Shown here: positions 1-8,613 of the stretch, one piece after another
How the letters are laid out: each line of letters begins with the position of its first letter
Position numbering within the stretch: position 1 is the stretch's first letter
From: Lautropia sp.
Lineage (GTDB): Bacteria; Pseudomonadota; Gammaproteobacteria; Burkholderiales; Burkholderiaceae_E
Length of the DNA stretch: 64,000 nucleotides
NCBI GenBank assembly: GCA_030532895.1
Contig: JAUNKF010000007.1
Span: 1 to 64,000, forward strand
Direction of reading: 5' to 3'
The notes under the pieces: generated by a model
What the model was told of the DNA's origin: nothing
The model's database searches: none
What the model saw: the letters and a program-made list of their open reading frames with translations, nothing else
Translations under genes and position numbers: made by a program

Positions 1-57
1 CATCCTGGCAAAACTGGAACGTTTGTGCAAAGTTATTAATGGAACATGACACTAGAA

Positions 58-81
58 CATGTTATGCACTGATTCGTCCCC
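58..81 (+). repeat. Dispersed intergenic repeat, copy 1
   Basis: The stretch has the core TGTTATGCAC followed by TTCGTCCCC, which recurs in other intergenic regions of this window (near 12.7, 13.65, 26.1, 48.6, 50.7 and 54.0 kb). It lies beyond the 3' end of the porin gene. Function is unknown. Confidence 0.6.
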
Positions 82-115
82 TTGATAAGCCCCTCTGGGC
101 GTGCATCACACGCTC

Positions 116-139
116 CAAGGGGTTCAGGCAGAACCCCTT
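116..139. terminator. Hairpin just past the porin stop
   Basis: AAGGGGTTC and GAACCCCTT form a perfect 9-bp stem 13 bases beyond the porin stop codon. There is no clear T-run on the minus strand, so it could be a transcript-end stabiliser rather than a classical intrinsic terminator. Confidence 0.45.
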
Positions 140-151
140 TCAGGCGCAGGC

Positions 152-1174
152 TCAGAAGAAGTGACGCACACCCAGTGCCAGACGGCGGGGTTTCTGGTCG
201 TCGCCAGCGCCTTGCTCAACCTTGCCCAGACCCACCGAGCCATACACATAGGTGCGCTTGCTCAGGCCGTGTGCATAGGTCAGACCCAGACCGCTTTCGA
301 CGTTGTCATCACCGTCCGGATCTTCATGACGGTAGCTGAGGTAGACCGTGCCGGCATCCGAGAGCATGAAACGCGTGCTGGCCGAGTAACCGGTGGTCTT
401 CAGGTTGGCCAGACCATTCTGACGTTTTTGCTGCGACTGGACGTAACCGACGCCCACACCGAAGCGCTCGAAATTCAGCGCCAGGGCACCACCGAACTGA
501 TCGACCGACTTGATGTTGTCGATCTCGGCGCCATCGCTCGACTGGTAGCCGAGGCTGACGCCGACGATGCCGAATTCGCCACGAGCCGACACCGAGTACA
601 GGTCGTTCAGCTTGTTGAAGTCAGTGCCTGCCGGCGCCCCCGCGACGGCTTCGGCTTCACCGGCGGCATAGCTTGCACGCAGCACGAGACCACCCAGCTC
701 GGGGCTTTCGTAGCCGATGGTGTTGTTGGTCGTGCCGATCAGACCAGCCAGACCATCACCGTTGTAATACCAGCTGCCTTCGGTCAAGTCGCCCAGGCTG
801 TCCATGCCGAGCTGCAGCGCGGTGTCCTGACGGCCCAAACGCAGCGTTCCCAGCCGGCCCTGCACGCCGACCCAAGCCTGGCTGTAGAAATTCTCGGCAT
901 CACTTTGGGCGCCGTTGTCGGCCCGTACCCGCATCTCCAGATTGAAGATGCCGTGCAGACCTTCGTTGATCTGTTCGCTGCCCTGAATCATCACGCGCGA
1001 ACCGCCCCACACACCGTCGGTGACATGCAGATCGCCCTTGGTGCCACCGTTGGCATCCTTGTTGAGGCTTTCAACAGCCACATCGACACTGCCCGTCAGC
1101 TGCAGGCTGGTCTGGGCTTGAGCGGCGGCCGGCAAGGCAGCAGCCATAACGAGAGCCAGCGTGGTTTTTTTCAT
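152..1174 (-). CDS. Outer-membrane porin (Gram-negative general porin family)
   Basis: A 340-residue precursor of a trimeric 16-strand beta-barrel porin that lets small hydrophilic solutes cross the outer membrane. Residues 1-20 are a classical signal peptide (MKKTTLALVMAAALPAAAQA) followed by a mature start rich in Gly, Ser and Asp. The body has alternating hydrophobic/polar strands and the protein ends in ...RHFF, the C-terminal Phe recognised by the BAM machinery. Length fits beta-proteobacterial OmpC/Omp32-like porins. GGAGAGG lies about 10 bases before the ATG. It is monocistronic, convergent with nothing and followed by a 9-bp-stem hairpin. Ion selectivity cannot be read from sequence. 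Confidence 0.93.
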   Translation of the reverse strand: MKKTTLALVMAAALPAAAQAQTSLQLTGSVDVAVESLNKDANGGTKGDLHVTDGVWGGSRVMIQGSEQINEGLHGIFNLEMRVRADNGAQSDAENFYSQAWVGVQGRLGTLRLGRQDTALQLGMDSLGDLTEGSWYYNGDGLAGLIGTTNNTIGYESPELGGLVLRASYAAGEAEAVAGAPAGTDFNKLNDLYSVSARGEFGIVGVSLGYQSSDGAEIDNIKSVDQFGGALALNFERFGVGVGYVQSQQKRQNGLANLKTTGYSASTRFMLSDAGTVYLSYRHEDPDGDDNVESGLGLTYAHGLSKRTYVYGSVGLGKVEQGAGDDQKPRRLALGVRHFF

Positions 1175-1342
1175 GATGCGTATACCTCTCCTGATGTCGT
1201 TGTTGTCCTCAGAACACTGCGCTGAGGCGTGTTCTTATTGCAACGATCATTATCTCCCCGAGCGGCAAGCAGACAATGGCCGAGGCTGCACTCGTGAACA
1301 TAAAATGAACGAGTCGTTGTCTTGGCGCAACGATTCATGCCG

Positions 1343-2533
1343 TCAGCCAGGCTTGCCCTTTATGCGGGCGGCCAGGCCCCAGAGCACGATGCCCAGCGTC
1401 AGCCCGACCAGGTGCGCCCAGGCCAGCGCCTGCGCGCTGTGAAACACAAGCGGTGCCACGAAAGCCGATACCAGCGAAAAAATCCCCATCTGAACGAAAC
1501 TCTGCATCGAGGCCGCAAGACCCCGCATCGTCGGAAAGAGCGAAAGGGTGGCCACCGTCATGCTGGGCAAGGCCAGCGACAGGCCGAAGGCATACAGCCC
1601 GAGCGGCAAGACGGCCCACGGCACCGTGGGCGTGAAGGCATGTGTGTAGAGCACGCTGATGAGGCAGGCCGTGAACATGACGCCCTGGCCGGTTCGGCTC
1701 AGGTGCTCCGGCGCCACCTTTCTGGCAAACCGCCGGGCCACGCTGGCGCCCAGCACCATGCCGGTCGTCACCGGGATGAACATCCAGCCAAAATCCGTTT
1801 CTCCCAGCTTCAACACGTTCACGACATAGGAAGCGGCCGAGCTGACATACAGTGCGATGCCAATGAAGACAAGACCGATGCTGAGCACCATCGCCATGAA
1901 GCGGCCATGACGCAAGACCTGCAGATAATTGCTGCAGACCCGACCAAACCGCAGTGGTTGACGCTTCTCCGGCGGCAGACTCTCAGGCACGTGACGCAGA
2001 CAAAGCCAGAACAGCAGACTGGCATACACCGCCAACATCACGAAAACCGAGGGCCAGTCCAGGGTTGCCTGCAACCAGCCCCCCACCACGGGAGCAATCG
2101 ATGGTGCAATGGCAAAGAGCATCGTGATCAGCGACATCACACGCTGTGCCTCCGCGCCCTGGAACAGATCCTGCACGATGGTGCGGGACAGCACGGTCGT
2201 GACACCGGCGGCAACCCCTTGAAAGCCACGTGCCACGATCAACGACTGGATGTCCTCGGCCATCGATGCCCAGGCCGAGGCAAAAGCAAAGAGCAGCACG
2301 GCGCTCAGCACCACCGGTCGCCGCCCGAGGCTGTCGGACAAGGTGCCGGCAAAGAGCACGGTGGTGGCGAGCGCGGCCATGTAGACCGAGAGTGTCTGCT
2401 GCACGAGTACCGGCGTGGCCTCCAGACTCTGGCCAATGGCTTGAAAGGAGGGCAGGTAAGCATCGATGCCCCAAGCCCCCACCATCGAGAGCATGGCCAG
2501 GACAAGGGTCATCGCGGTTCTGTCAGTGCGCAT
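1343..2533 (-). CDS. MFS drug-resistance transporter, Bcr/CflA type
   Basis: A 12-helix major facilitator, 396 residues from the chosen start. The first helix carries GAWGIDAYLPSF, characteristic of the Bcr/CflA drug:H+ antiporter family, and the loop between helices 2 and 3 has the MFS motif-A relative GTLSDSLGRRPV. Members export bicyclomycin, chloramphenicol or sulfonamides, but the substrate here is not predictable. The frame stays open 72 codons upstream. I chose the Met at 2533 because helix 1 follows directly (MRTDRTAMTLVLAMLS), while the extension is highly charged and unlike the family. No strong Shine-Dalgarno is visible. It is divergent from the MFS gene at 2845. Confidence 0.85.
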   Translation of the reverse strand: MRTDRTAMTLVLAMLSMVGAWGIDAYLPSFQAIGQSLEATPVLVQQTLSVYMAALATTVLFAGTLSDSLGRRPVVLSAVLLFAFASAWASMAEDIQSLIVARGFQGVAAGVTTVLSRTIVQDLFQGAEAQRVMSLITMLFAIAPSIAPVVGGWLQATLDWPSVFVMLAVYASLLFWLCLRHVPESLPPEKRQPLRFGRVCSNYLQVLRHGRFMAMVLSIGLVFIGIALYVSSAASYVVNVLKLGETDFGWMFIPVTTGMVLGASVARRFARKVAPEHLSRTGQGVMFTACLISVLYTHAFTPTVPWAVLPLGLYAFGLSLALPSMTVATLSLFPTMRGLAASMQSFVQMGIFSLVSAFVAPLVFHSAQALAWAHLVGLTLGIVLWGLAARIKGKPG

Positions 2534-2844
2534 GAGAAAGGCAGTATGATGAATCAGACGGCAAGAGGCGTATTGTGCGGCACCCGGCGCCATCGTGCTG
2601 AAAAGCTTGCCATCCGACGCAAAGCTCCGGACAATGAGCGCTTGGTTTTTCGAGCCTTCACGGCCCATTTTCCGTAGCTTCTTCTCGTCTGTTTTTCTCA
2701 GGCTCTTCACCACGTTTTTCGCATCAGCACGGCCGCCTGAGCGCACCACCGCGACAAGTCTGTGGCGCGTACATGACTGTGGCGCCGTACCGCAGCCCCA
2801 GCTGATGTCCTCGCATTCCCCACCCGTTTGGCCCCACCGCCATC
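2534..2844. other. Divergent intergenic region between two MFS genes
   Basis: A 311-base gap that must hold the promoters of both flanking transporter genes. The minus-strand frame is open through it but looks non-coding (charged, low complexity when translated). I see no regulator gene, clear operator or RNA structure. Confidence 0.5.
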
Positions 2845-3993
2845 ATGTCCTACTCTCCCACCTCGATCGCGCTGGATCAGCCACCGGTTCAGCACGCCAC
2901 CCGTGTGCTCTTTTTGCTGGCAGGATTGGCCACCGGTGCCTGGGCCTCGCTCGTTGCCGCCGCCAAGGAGCGAGCCGGTCTGGATGAAGCTTCGCTCGGG
3001 GTGACGCTGCTCTTTCTCGGCATCGGCTCGATCATGGCCATGCCGCTGTCTGGCGCCCTCAGCACCCGCTATGGATGCCGGAAAGTGCTGGCTGTCTCCG
3101 GCGCGCTGATGGCAGGACTGCTGCCGGTACTGGCGCTGGCCGATTCCATATCCACGTTGTGCATCACGCTCTTTCTCTTCGGCGCCATGATCGGCACCTT
3201 CGAGTGCGTGATGAACATTCAGGCCGTGATCGTGGAGCGGGGCGCCTCAAAACCCCTGATGTCGGGGTTTCATGGCTTCTACAGCCTGGGCGGCATCGTC
3301 GGTGCCGCCGGCAGCAGCGGCCTGATGCTGATCGGCTTGTCACCATTCGGCAGCATGCTGCTGATGACCAGCCTCATGCTTGCCCTGCTGGGCGGCGCTC
3401 ATCGCTTTCTGCTGCCCTATGCCAATCCGGCCGAAGGCCCGCCCTTTGCGCTGCCACGCGGTGCCGTGCTCTTCCTAGGCATCCTCTGTTTCATCGTCTT
3501 TCTGGTGGAAGGCTCGATGCTGGACTGGAGCGCCGTCTTCCTGCGAGAGCAGCACGGTCTGTCACTGGCGCATGCCGGCTTCGCCTTTGCCTGTTTCTCG
3601 GCCACGATGACCATCGGTCGCCTGACGGGAGACCGGATCGTGGCGCGCCTCGGCCGTCGGCCCATCCTGATCATCGGTGCACTGGGTGCCGCTGCCGGGA
3701 TCCTGCTCTCGATCTACGCCCCGTGGTGGCCGCTCGCCTTCGCCGGCTATGCCCTGGTCGGGCTGGGGTGCGCCAACATCGTGCCGGTGCTCTTCACGGC
3801 CGTCGGCCAGCAAACGAGCATGCCGCAGCGCATTGCCGTGCCCGCCATGTCCACGCTCGGTTACACGGGGGTGCTGAGCGGGCCGGCCGGCATCGGCTTC
3901 ATCGCCCAGCAGACGAGCCTGCAAACGGCTTTTCTGCTCGTGGCGCTCCTGATGATTGGCGTGGCCATCAGCGGCCGTCATCTGAAAGTCTGA
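2845..3993 (+). CDS. MFS transporter, YbjJ/fucose-permease-like
   Basis: A 382-residue, 12-helix major facilitator with short loops. The N-terminus (HATRVLFLLAGLATGAWASL) and ERAGLDEASLGVTLL resemble the YbjJ/FucP-like MFS branch, in which each half begins with a helix containing a G-x-W-A-x-x pattern. TRYGCRKVL after helix 2 is the motif-A position and GDRIVARLGRRP is its repeat in the second half. The substrate is unknown; relatives carry sugars or act as efflux pumps. It stands alone, divergent from the Bcr-like gene and convergent with the NnrS gene, with 91 bases between the two stops. Confidence 0.82.
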   Translation: MSYSPTSIALDQPPVQHATRVLFLLAGLATGAWASLVAAAKERAGLDEASLGVTLLFLGIGSIMAMPLSGALSTRYGCRKVLAVSGALMAGLLPVLALADSISTLCITLFLFGAMIGTFECVMNIQAVIVERGASKPLMSGFHGFYSLGGIVGAAGSSGLMLIGLSPFGSMLLMTSLMLALLGGAHRFLLPYANPAEGPPFALPRGAVLFLGILCFIVFLVEGSMLDWSAVFLREQHGLSLAHAGFAFACFSATMTIGRLTGDRIVARLGRRPILIIGALGAAAGILLSIYAPWWPLAFAGYALVGLGCANIVPVLFTAVGQQTSMPQRIAVPAMSTLGYTGVLSGPAGIGFIAQQTSLQTAFLLVALLMIGVAISGRHLKV

Positions 3994-4084
3994 CGCCCAT
4001 CGCCACACACCGGATACCGCTGTTGGCCTCACCCGTCATGGGAAGTCGGGCAGTGGGGATGAGCAGAGGCCGAAGATGGATCGC

Positions 4085-5392
4085 TCAACGCCCTGTGGCG
4101 GAATCTGTCGGTTGGTCAATGATCCCCTCACAGCCCCCGCCGCCATCCGGCCGGGGGCTGAGAAACACCGGCAGCATCTGCCAGGCTTGCAGCCCGAAGG
4201 CAGCGGCCCAGAGCAGCCCGGCGACGGTCAGCCACATCGGCTCGGGCGAATACACCGACCAGGCGCGCAACAACGCGCCCGTCACGAGCAGGCAGGCCCC
4301 CACCAAGACCCAGGCGCGACCATCCTTTTTCAGGCCACTGTGCGTGTAACCGGCAATGGTGATCACCACGAAAATCGCCAATCCCAATGCCCCGGCCGTG
4401 AGCAGATGCAGGCCGGCGTTCACCAAGGCCGATTCGCTCAGGATCGACAGGCCGATCACCCCATAACCCAAGGCCATCAACCCATAAACGAGATACAGCA
4501 TCAGCGGCCAGCGACGCCACAAGGCGCGGCCCACATGCCAGTCGTTCAGCAGGTTCAGCATGGCGGCCGAGGCAGCCAGCGCAAGCCAACCGGTGATCCG
4601 GTTGGCGGGGTCGATCAGATCTGCCAAGGTGAAGAGGCTGATGCAGAACACCGCCATGTGGCGCCGTGGCGGACGGGCCAGATAGGCGCTCGGCGCATCG
4701 GTGTCTCCCTCGGCAGCGCTCGGGCTTGCGCCCCATGGCCCGCGCGCTTGACGTTGCTCATCGATACTGTCGTTCACGATGGCCATCGAAATGCGGCTCA
4801 TCGAGACGATGATGAGTATCAGCAAGACGCCCAGCACCGCATGGAGCCAGCGTATCGGTTCGCCTGCCCATAGGCAAAGGCTGCCATAAAACCCCATGAT
4901 CGTGCCGACAAGCGCGACCAGCCCCCACAGGAAACCGACCTGCCGACGGCCCGCGTGCCGCCATAGCCGGGGCGCCACAAGCCAGATCAGCTGCCCCATC
5001 AGCATCAGGTGCGCAAGACCAGCGCCCAACATCCCCGTGATCGGCCACCAGCCCGACAACCAGAACCCCACCCGTCCCAACAACCACCACGCCACCAACT
5101 GTCGCGCAGCCTGCCTGGAAAAGCCAGGGGTTTCGGTAAATTCCGGCACGGCCGTCAGCACGAAACCCGCCACAGCCGCCAGCCCCACGCCCAGGATCAG
5201 CTCATGCCCATGCCACAGCAGCGGGCCACCCGGTACAGCCGGCAGGGGCCAACCGGCGCCGAGAAAAGCCAACCACAACAGCATCAAGGTTGGCACGGCC
5301 AGCAACGAGAGCGCAAAAAACGGGCGGAAAGGGCAGAGCCACAGCGGATGATCGGCGCGCCCGATCGTGCGCCACGGCAAAGAGGTCAACAT
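4085..5392 (-). CDS. nnrS: NnrS family haem/copper membrane protein
   Basis: A 435-residue, roughly 12-helix membrane protein of the NnrS family. The N-terminal segment has LWLCPFRPFFALSLLAV and WHGHELILGVGLAAVAGFVLTAVPEFT, the histidine-bearing signature of the family. Characterised members bind haem and copper, are controlled by NO-responsive regulators and protect against nitrosative stress during denitrification. Its start overlaps the end of the upstream ABC ATPase gene by 7 bases, so it is the last gene of the cupin/TonB/ABC run and is probably translationally coupled. No denitrification reductase genes lie in this window, so the source of nitrogen oxides is inferred, not seen. Confidence 0.85.
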   Translation of the reverse strand: MLTSLPWRTIGRADHPLWLCPFRPFFALSLLAVPTLMLLWLAFLGAGWPLPAVPGGPLLWHGHELILGVGLAAVAGFVLTAVPEFTETPGFSRQAARQLVAWWLLGRVGFWLSGWWPITGMLGAGLAHLMLMGQLIWLVAPRLWRHAGRRQVGFLWGLVALVGTIMGFYGSLCLWAGEPIRWLHAVLGVLLILIIVSMSRISMAIVNDSIDEQRQARGPWGASPSAAEGDTDAPSAYLARPPRRHMAVFCISLFTLADLIDPANRITGWLALAASAAMLNLLNDWHVGRALWRRWPLMLYLVYGLMALGYGVIGLSILSESALVNAGLHLLTAGALGLAIFVVITIAGYTHSGLKKDGRAWVLVGACLLVTGALLRAWSVYSPEPMWLTVAGLLWAAAFGLQAWQMLPVFLSPRPDGGGGCEGIIDQPTDSATGR

Positions 5393-6273
5393 CGGCCAGC
5401 AGGTCGTGAAAGGGTAGGGGATGGCGGTATGGGGACACCGGCAGCAGGAAGCGCCGACTGAAGAGGCCTCGGCAGGACACCCGCGCCATCCATCGGATGA
5501 TGCCCCGATTCATGCACCGGCAACGGCGGCAAACCGAAGGCTTCTCGCACCCCCTGTTGTGCCATCAACGCCGCCGTGTGCCGGTGAATCCAGGCTTCAT
5601 CCCGCTCACGGGCAGGCACCGGCAGATCGAGCCGCCACACGAGCCGTCCCGGCTCGGCGGCCATCACCAGCACCGTATCGGCAAGCCTCACGGCCTCGTG
5701 CAGATCGTGCGTGATCATCAGCACCGAGAGCCGGCGCTCAGCCTGCTGGGCCAGCAGCAACTCATGCATGTGCGCCTTCAGGCCGATGTCGAGGGCAGAA
5801 AAGGGTTCGTCCAGCAACAACAGCTCGGGCGAGAGCACCAGGGCACGGGCCAAGGCCACCCGGCTTTGCATGCCCCCCGAGAGCTGATGCGGAAACTGTG
5901 CGAGTGACAAGGCACTCAGGCCCACACTCAAGCCCATCTCGTGGCTCATCGCCAGCCGCTCAGACCGCCGAATACCGGCGGCCTTCAGTCCCAGCGCGAT
6001 ATTGTCGAGCGCCGTCTTCCAGGGCAGAAGATGCGGCTGCTGAAACAGCGTGGCCATCCGGTCGACAGTGGTCTGCACCTGTCCATGCTGCACGTCAAGC
6101 AGCCCGGCGCACACGTGCAGCAAGGTGCTCTTGCCACAACCCGAGGGGCCGACGAGCGCCACCGTTTGCCCGGATGGCAGCTCGAAGGAAATGTCCTGCA
6201 ACACCGTGCGCAGTGCGAACGTGTGGGTCAGCTGCTGCACGGCCAGCGCAAGTTGGCCCGGTTGATCCACCAT
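5386..6273 (-). CDS. ABC transporter ATP-binding protein, SsuB/TauB type
   Basis: A 295-residue nucleotide-binding subunit of a nitrate/sulfonate/taurine-type ABC importer. It shows Walker A GPSGCGKST, Q-loop FQQPHLLPW, signature LSGGMQSRVALARAL, Walker B LLLLDEPFSALD and the switch His in ITHDLHEA. The last 35 or so residues are a Pro/Ser-rich tail beyond the usual fold. I chose the ATG at 6273 because GGGGGGTGAG lies upstream and the fold begins soon after; starts at 6294 or 6330 are possible and would overlap the permease gene. It follows the permease gene directly and overlaps nnrS. Confidence 0.88.
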   Translation of the reverse strand: MVDQPGQLALAVQQLTHTFALRTVLQDISFELPSGQTVALVGPSGCGKSTLLHVCAGLLDVQHGQVQTTVDRMATLFQQPHLLPWKTALDNIALGLKAAGIRRSERLAMSHEMGLSVGLSALSLAQFPHQLSGGMQSRVALARALVLSPELLLLDEPFSALDIGLKAHMHELLLAQQAERRLSVLMITHDLHEAVRLADTVLVMAAEPGRLVWRLDLPVPARERDEAWIHRHTAALMAQQGVREAFGLPPLPVHESGHHPMDGAGVLPRPLQSALPAAGVPIPPSPTLSRPAGRC

Positions 6274-6283
6274 GATGACCCGC

Positions 6284-7096
6284 TCACCCCCCATTGGCCT
6301 GTCCGTTGTCACGCCAGCGTTCGATCTCACGTTTGATCGGCTCCAGGATCAGGTATTCGAGCGCCAGCAGCGTCAGCACCACCGCGGCGATCCAGGCGAG
6401 CGTGGCCGACATGTCGAGCTGGGCGCGGCTGGCCGCCAGCGCGGCGCCCACGCCATTGGGCGTGGACATCAGCTCGGCCATCACCACCACCTTCCAGGCG
6501 CTGCCCAGCGCCACGATCCAGACCGGAAGCAGATAAGACAGCACATGCGGCAAATAGAGATCCGTGATGCGCATGTGCCAAGGCAGACGATAAGCCTTGG
6601 CCAGGTCGTGCCAGCGCTTGTCCAGCGTGCGGGCACCTTGCATGCCGCCCGCGAACACCACCGGAAAACCTGCGATGAACACGGTGAAAACCGGTGTGCC
6701 ATCGCCAGGGCCGAACCACAGCATCGCCAGCACGAGCCAGGCGATGGGCGGCGTGCCGAGCAGCACCGTCACCCACGGGCGGGACATCATGGCAGCCGTC
6801 ATCGACATGCCGGCCAACACACCGGCCACGCTGCCCAACACGAGCGCGAGGCTCAAACCGGTGAAGGCCCGTTTGGCGGTCGTCCACAACTGGGGCCACA
6901 GCGATGCCGGCCCGCTGTCCTGGGCCAGACTCAGCAGTTTGCCGGCAGCCTCCAGTGGGGGCGGCAACACCAGCGAACCATAGTGAGCAGCCAACGCCTC
7001 CCACAAGGCCAGCCCGAGGATCAGGCTCGCGATGGCGCCCCAGCCGCTCCACAGATAAGCGGGCAGAGCGCGCAACCAGGCAGTCAGCAGCTTCAT
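6284..7096 (-). CDS. ABC transporter permease, SsuC/TauC type
   Basis: A 270-residue inner-membrane permease of the BPD-transport family with about six helices. The cytoplasmic coupling loop is visible as GARTLDKRWHDLAKAYRLPWHMRITDLYLPHVLSYLLPVW; this EAA-type loop contacts the ATPase. The Met at 7096 starts a normal N-terminus (MKLLTAWLRALPAYLWSGWG); the frame is open 57 codons further upstream without family-like sequence. It is followed 10 bases later by the ATPase gene and preceded at 186 bases by the substrate-binding protein gene, so all three parts of the importer are present. Confidence 0.87.
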   Translation of the reverse strand: MKLLTAWLRALPAYLWSGWGAIASLILGLALWEALAAHYGSLVLPPPLEAAGKLLSLAQDSGPASLWPQLWTTAKRAFTGLSLALVLGSVAGVLAGMSMTAAMMSRPWVTVLLGTPPIAWLVLAMLWFGPGDGTPVFTVFIAGFPVVFAGGMQGARTLDKRWHDLAKAYRLPWHMRITDLYLPHVLSYLLPVWIVALGSAWKVVVMAELMSTPNGVGAALAASRAQLDMSATLAWIAAVVLTLLALEYLILEPIKREIERWRDNGQANGG

Positions 7097-7281
7097 GGCA
7101 GGCACCTTGATGCGCGTTGGGCACTCATGCCTGCCCGCAGGCGCTGGGCGGCGCGTGCAGGATGTCGTCACCCTCACAAAACGGGGCAACACCCACGGGT
7201 TGAACACGGGCCCAGGGCTGACGGCAGGAGAAGGCAGAGCGAAACAGGGCGGGGACGTGGACGACAAGGCATCTTGCCCTT

Positions 7282-8466
7282 TCAGGCAGGACGCTCGTAG
7301 AAATCTGCTGCAGGCAATTTGCCACCGATCAATCCCGGTTGGTATTGGAGGAGTCGTTCGTAGAAAAACCGCAGCTCAGGCTCGGCGGCCTCGGCGCTGA
7401 CGATCTCGGCCTGGTCGAGCCGGATGGCATCGGCCACCCCTTCGGGGGTCAGCATCTCGACACGTCGCGCCACCGCCTCACCACAGGCATCGGCATTATT
7501 CTCGCACCATTGCAATGCCTCGGTGCAAGCCTGCTGAAAACGCTCGGCCAATACCGGGTCATCCAGATGCCGGCCCATCATCACGATGCCCGCCTGCGGG
7601 ATTCTCGGCGGCCGCTTGAAGGCTCGCCCCCATTCGGCCTGCATGTCCACGCCCCGGTGCAATTCGGGCGCCACGACACTCACCGGGAAGGATTTCGTCT
7701 TGCGAAGCCCCACGGAGGCCGCCGGCTCGGCCAGCAGGGCGTTGTCGGCCCGACGCGTGATCAGGAGCTGCATCGCATCCAGCGGCGAAGCCACGTAGCG
7801 AAGCCGCATGTCCCGATCCACATCGATACCCAGCTCACGAGCGACGACCCGAAAGATCACGTCCGGCATGTCGGCCCGAAACGGCATCACCACTTCCTGC
7901 CCCTTCAAATCAGCCATCGTCCGGATGTTTTCATCCCGACAGAGCACGCTCAGGATGCCCCAGATGCCAATGTTCATCAACCGCAGCTTCACCCCCCGGT
8001 TGTAGAGATTGGCCGCCACATTGCTCGGCATCGCGATGAAATCGGCCTGTCCACTAATGGCCATCGCCCGCAGCTGATCAGGGCTGTTCCAGCTGACGAA
8101 GCTCACCTCCTCGGCCACGTCCTTCAAGGCGCCGCTGTCGACGATGCGGATCAAGGGGTTCGAGACGGTGGCATAAGGGCCGGCCAGCACCACTCTGGGG
8201 ATTTTGCGGCTCGTGCTGCGGCCAGCTGTGGCCGTCACCTGTGCGCCACCATGCTCGCCCTGGCGCATCACCTCGCCACCACCGGGCAAGCGTTCAATCT
8301 GCGCCGGACTGTCCTGCCCAGCCCGTGCACGCCCAGGCAACCATGCCCCAAGCGCCAGACCACTGCCAAGCGCCAGCGTCTGCCGACGCGAGTACGGGCT
8401 GCCGGCCGCTCGGACCCCCGTCATGGCGGGAGCATGCTGGCCCGCTTCAGCACCTGTGTCTGTCAT
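7282..8466 (-). CDS. ABC substrate-binding protein, NMT1/SsuA-like, with probable Tat signal
   Basis: A 394-residue periplasmic binding protein. A twin-arginine-like signal (YSRRQTLALGSGLALGAWLPGRARA) sits unusually far in, around residues 25-50, after a polar leader. The mature part has the two-lobe pattern of nitrate/sulfonate/thiamine-precursor binders: PYATVSNPLIRIVDSGAL, ISGQADFIAMPSNVAANLYNRG and LKGQEVVMPF. I chose the ATG at 8466 because GGGGACGGAC precedes it; a later Met before the Arg pair is also possible. Tat export suggests folding or cofactor loading in the cytoplasm, but this is inference. The ligand is unknown; a TonB receptor gene lies upstream and permease/ATPase genes downstream. 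Confidence 0.82.
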   Translation of the reverse strand: MTDTGAEAGQHAPAMTGVRAAGSPYSRRQTLALGSGLALGAWLPGRARAGQDSPAQIERLPGGGEVMRQGEHGGAQVTATAGRSTSRKIPRVVLAGPYATVSNPLIRIVDSGALKDVAEEVSFVSWNSPDQLRAMAISGQADFIAMPSNVAANLYNRGVKLRLMNIGIWGILSVLCRDENIRTMADLKGQEVVMPFRADMPDVIFRVVARELGIDVDRDMRLRYVASPLDAMQLLITRRADNALLAEPAASVGLRKTKSFPVSVVAPELHRGVDMQAEWGRAFKRPPRIPQAGIVMMGRHLDDPVLAERFQQACTEALQWCENNADACGEAVARRVEMLTPEGVADAIRLDQAEIVSAEAAEPELRFFYERLLQYQPGLIGGKLPAADFYERPA

Positions 8467-8613
8467 CGTGATGTCCGTCCCCAAGTTGTTTCGACCTTCG
8501 CCATTGAGGCCAGCACGGGTGGCCCCACTCACCGACCGGGTTGCCGGCCCGGTCACCGTCCTGATCCTCACCGGCACGCACGCGGCATGCCGACAGCACC
8601 AGGCCAACGGCCA

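Noticed and set aside
101-1225. 374-codon plus-strand open frame opposite the porin gene
   Set aside because: It is the antisense shadow of a gene with a signal peptide and barrel pattern; its translation lacks family features and is His/Gln/Arg-biased, as is usual opposite GC-rich genes.
1322-2677. 451-codon plus-strand frame opposite the Bcr-like transporter
   Set aside because: The translation is rich in His, Arg, Gln and Gly with no hydrophobic core; the minus strand encodes a clear 12-helix transporter.
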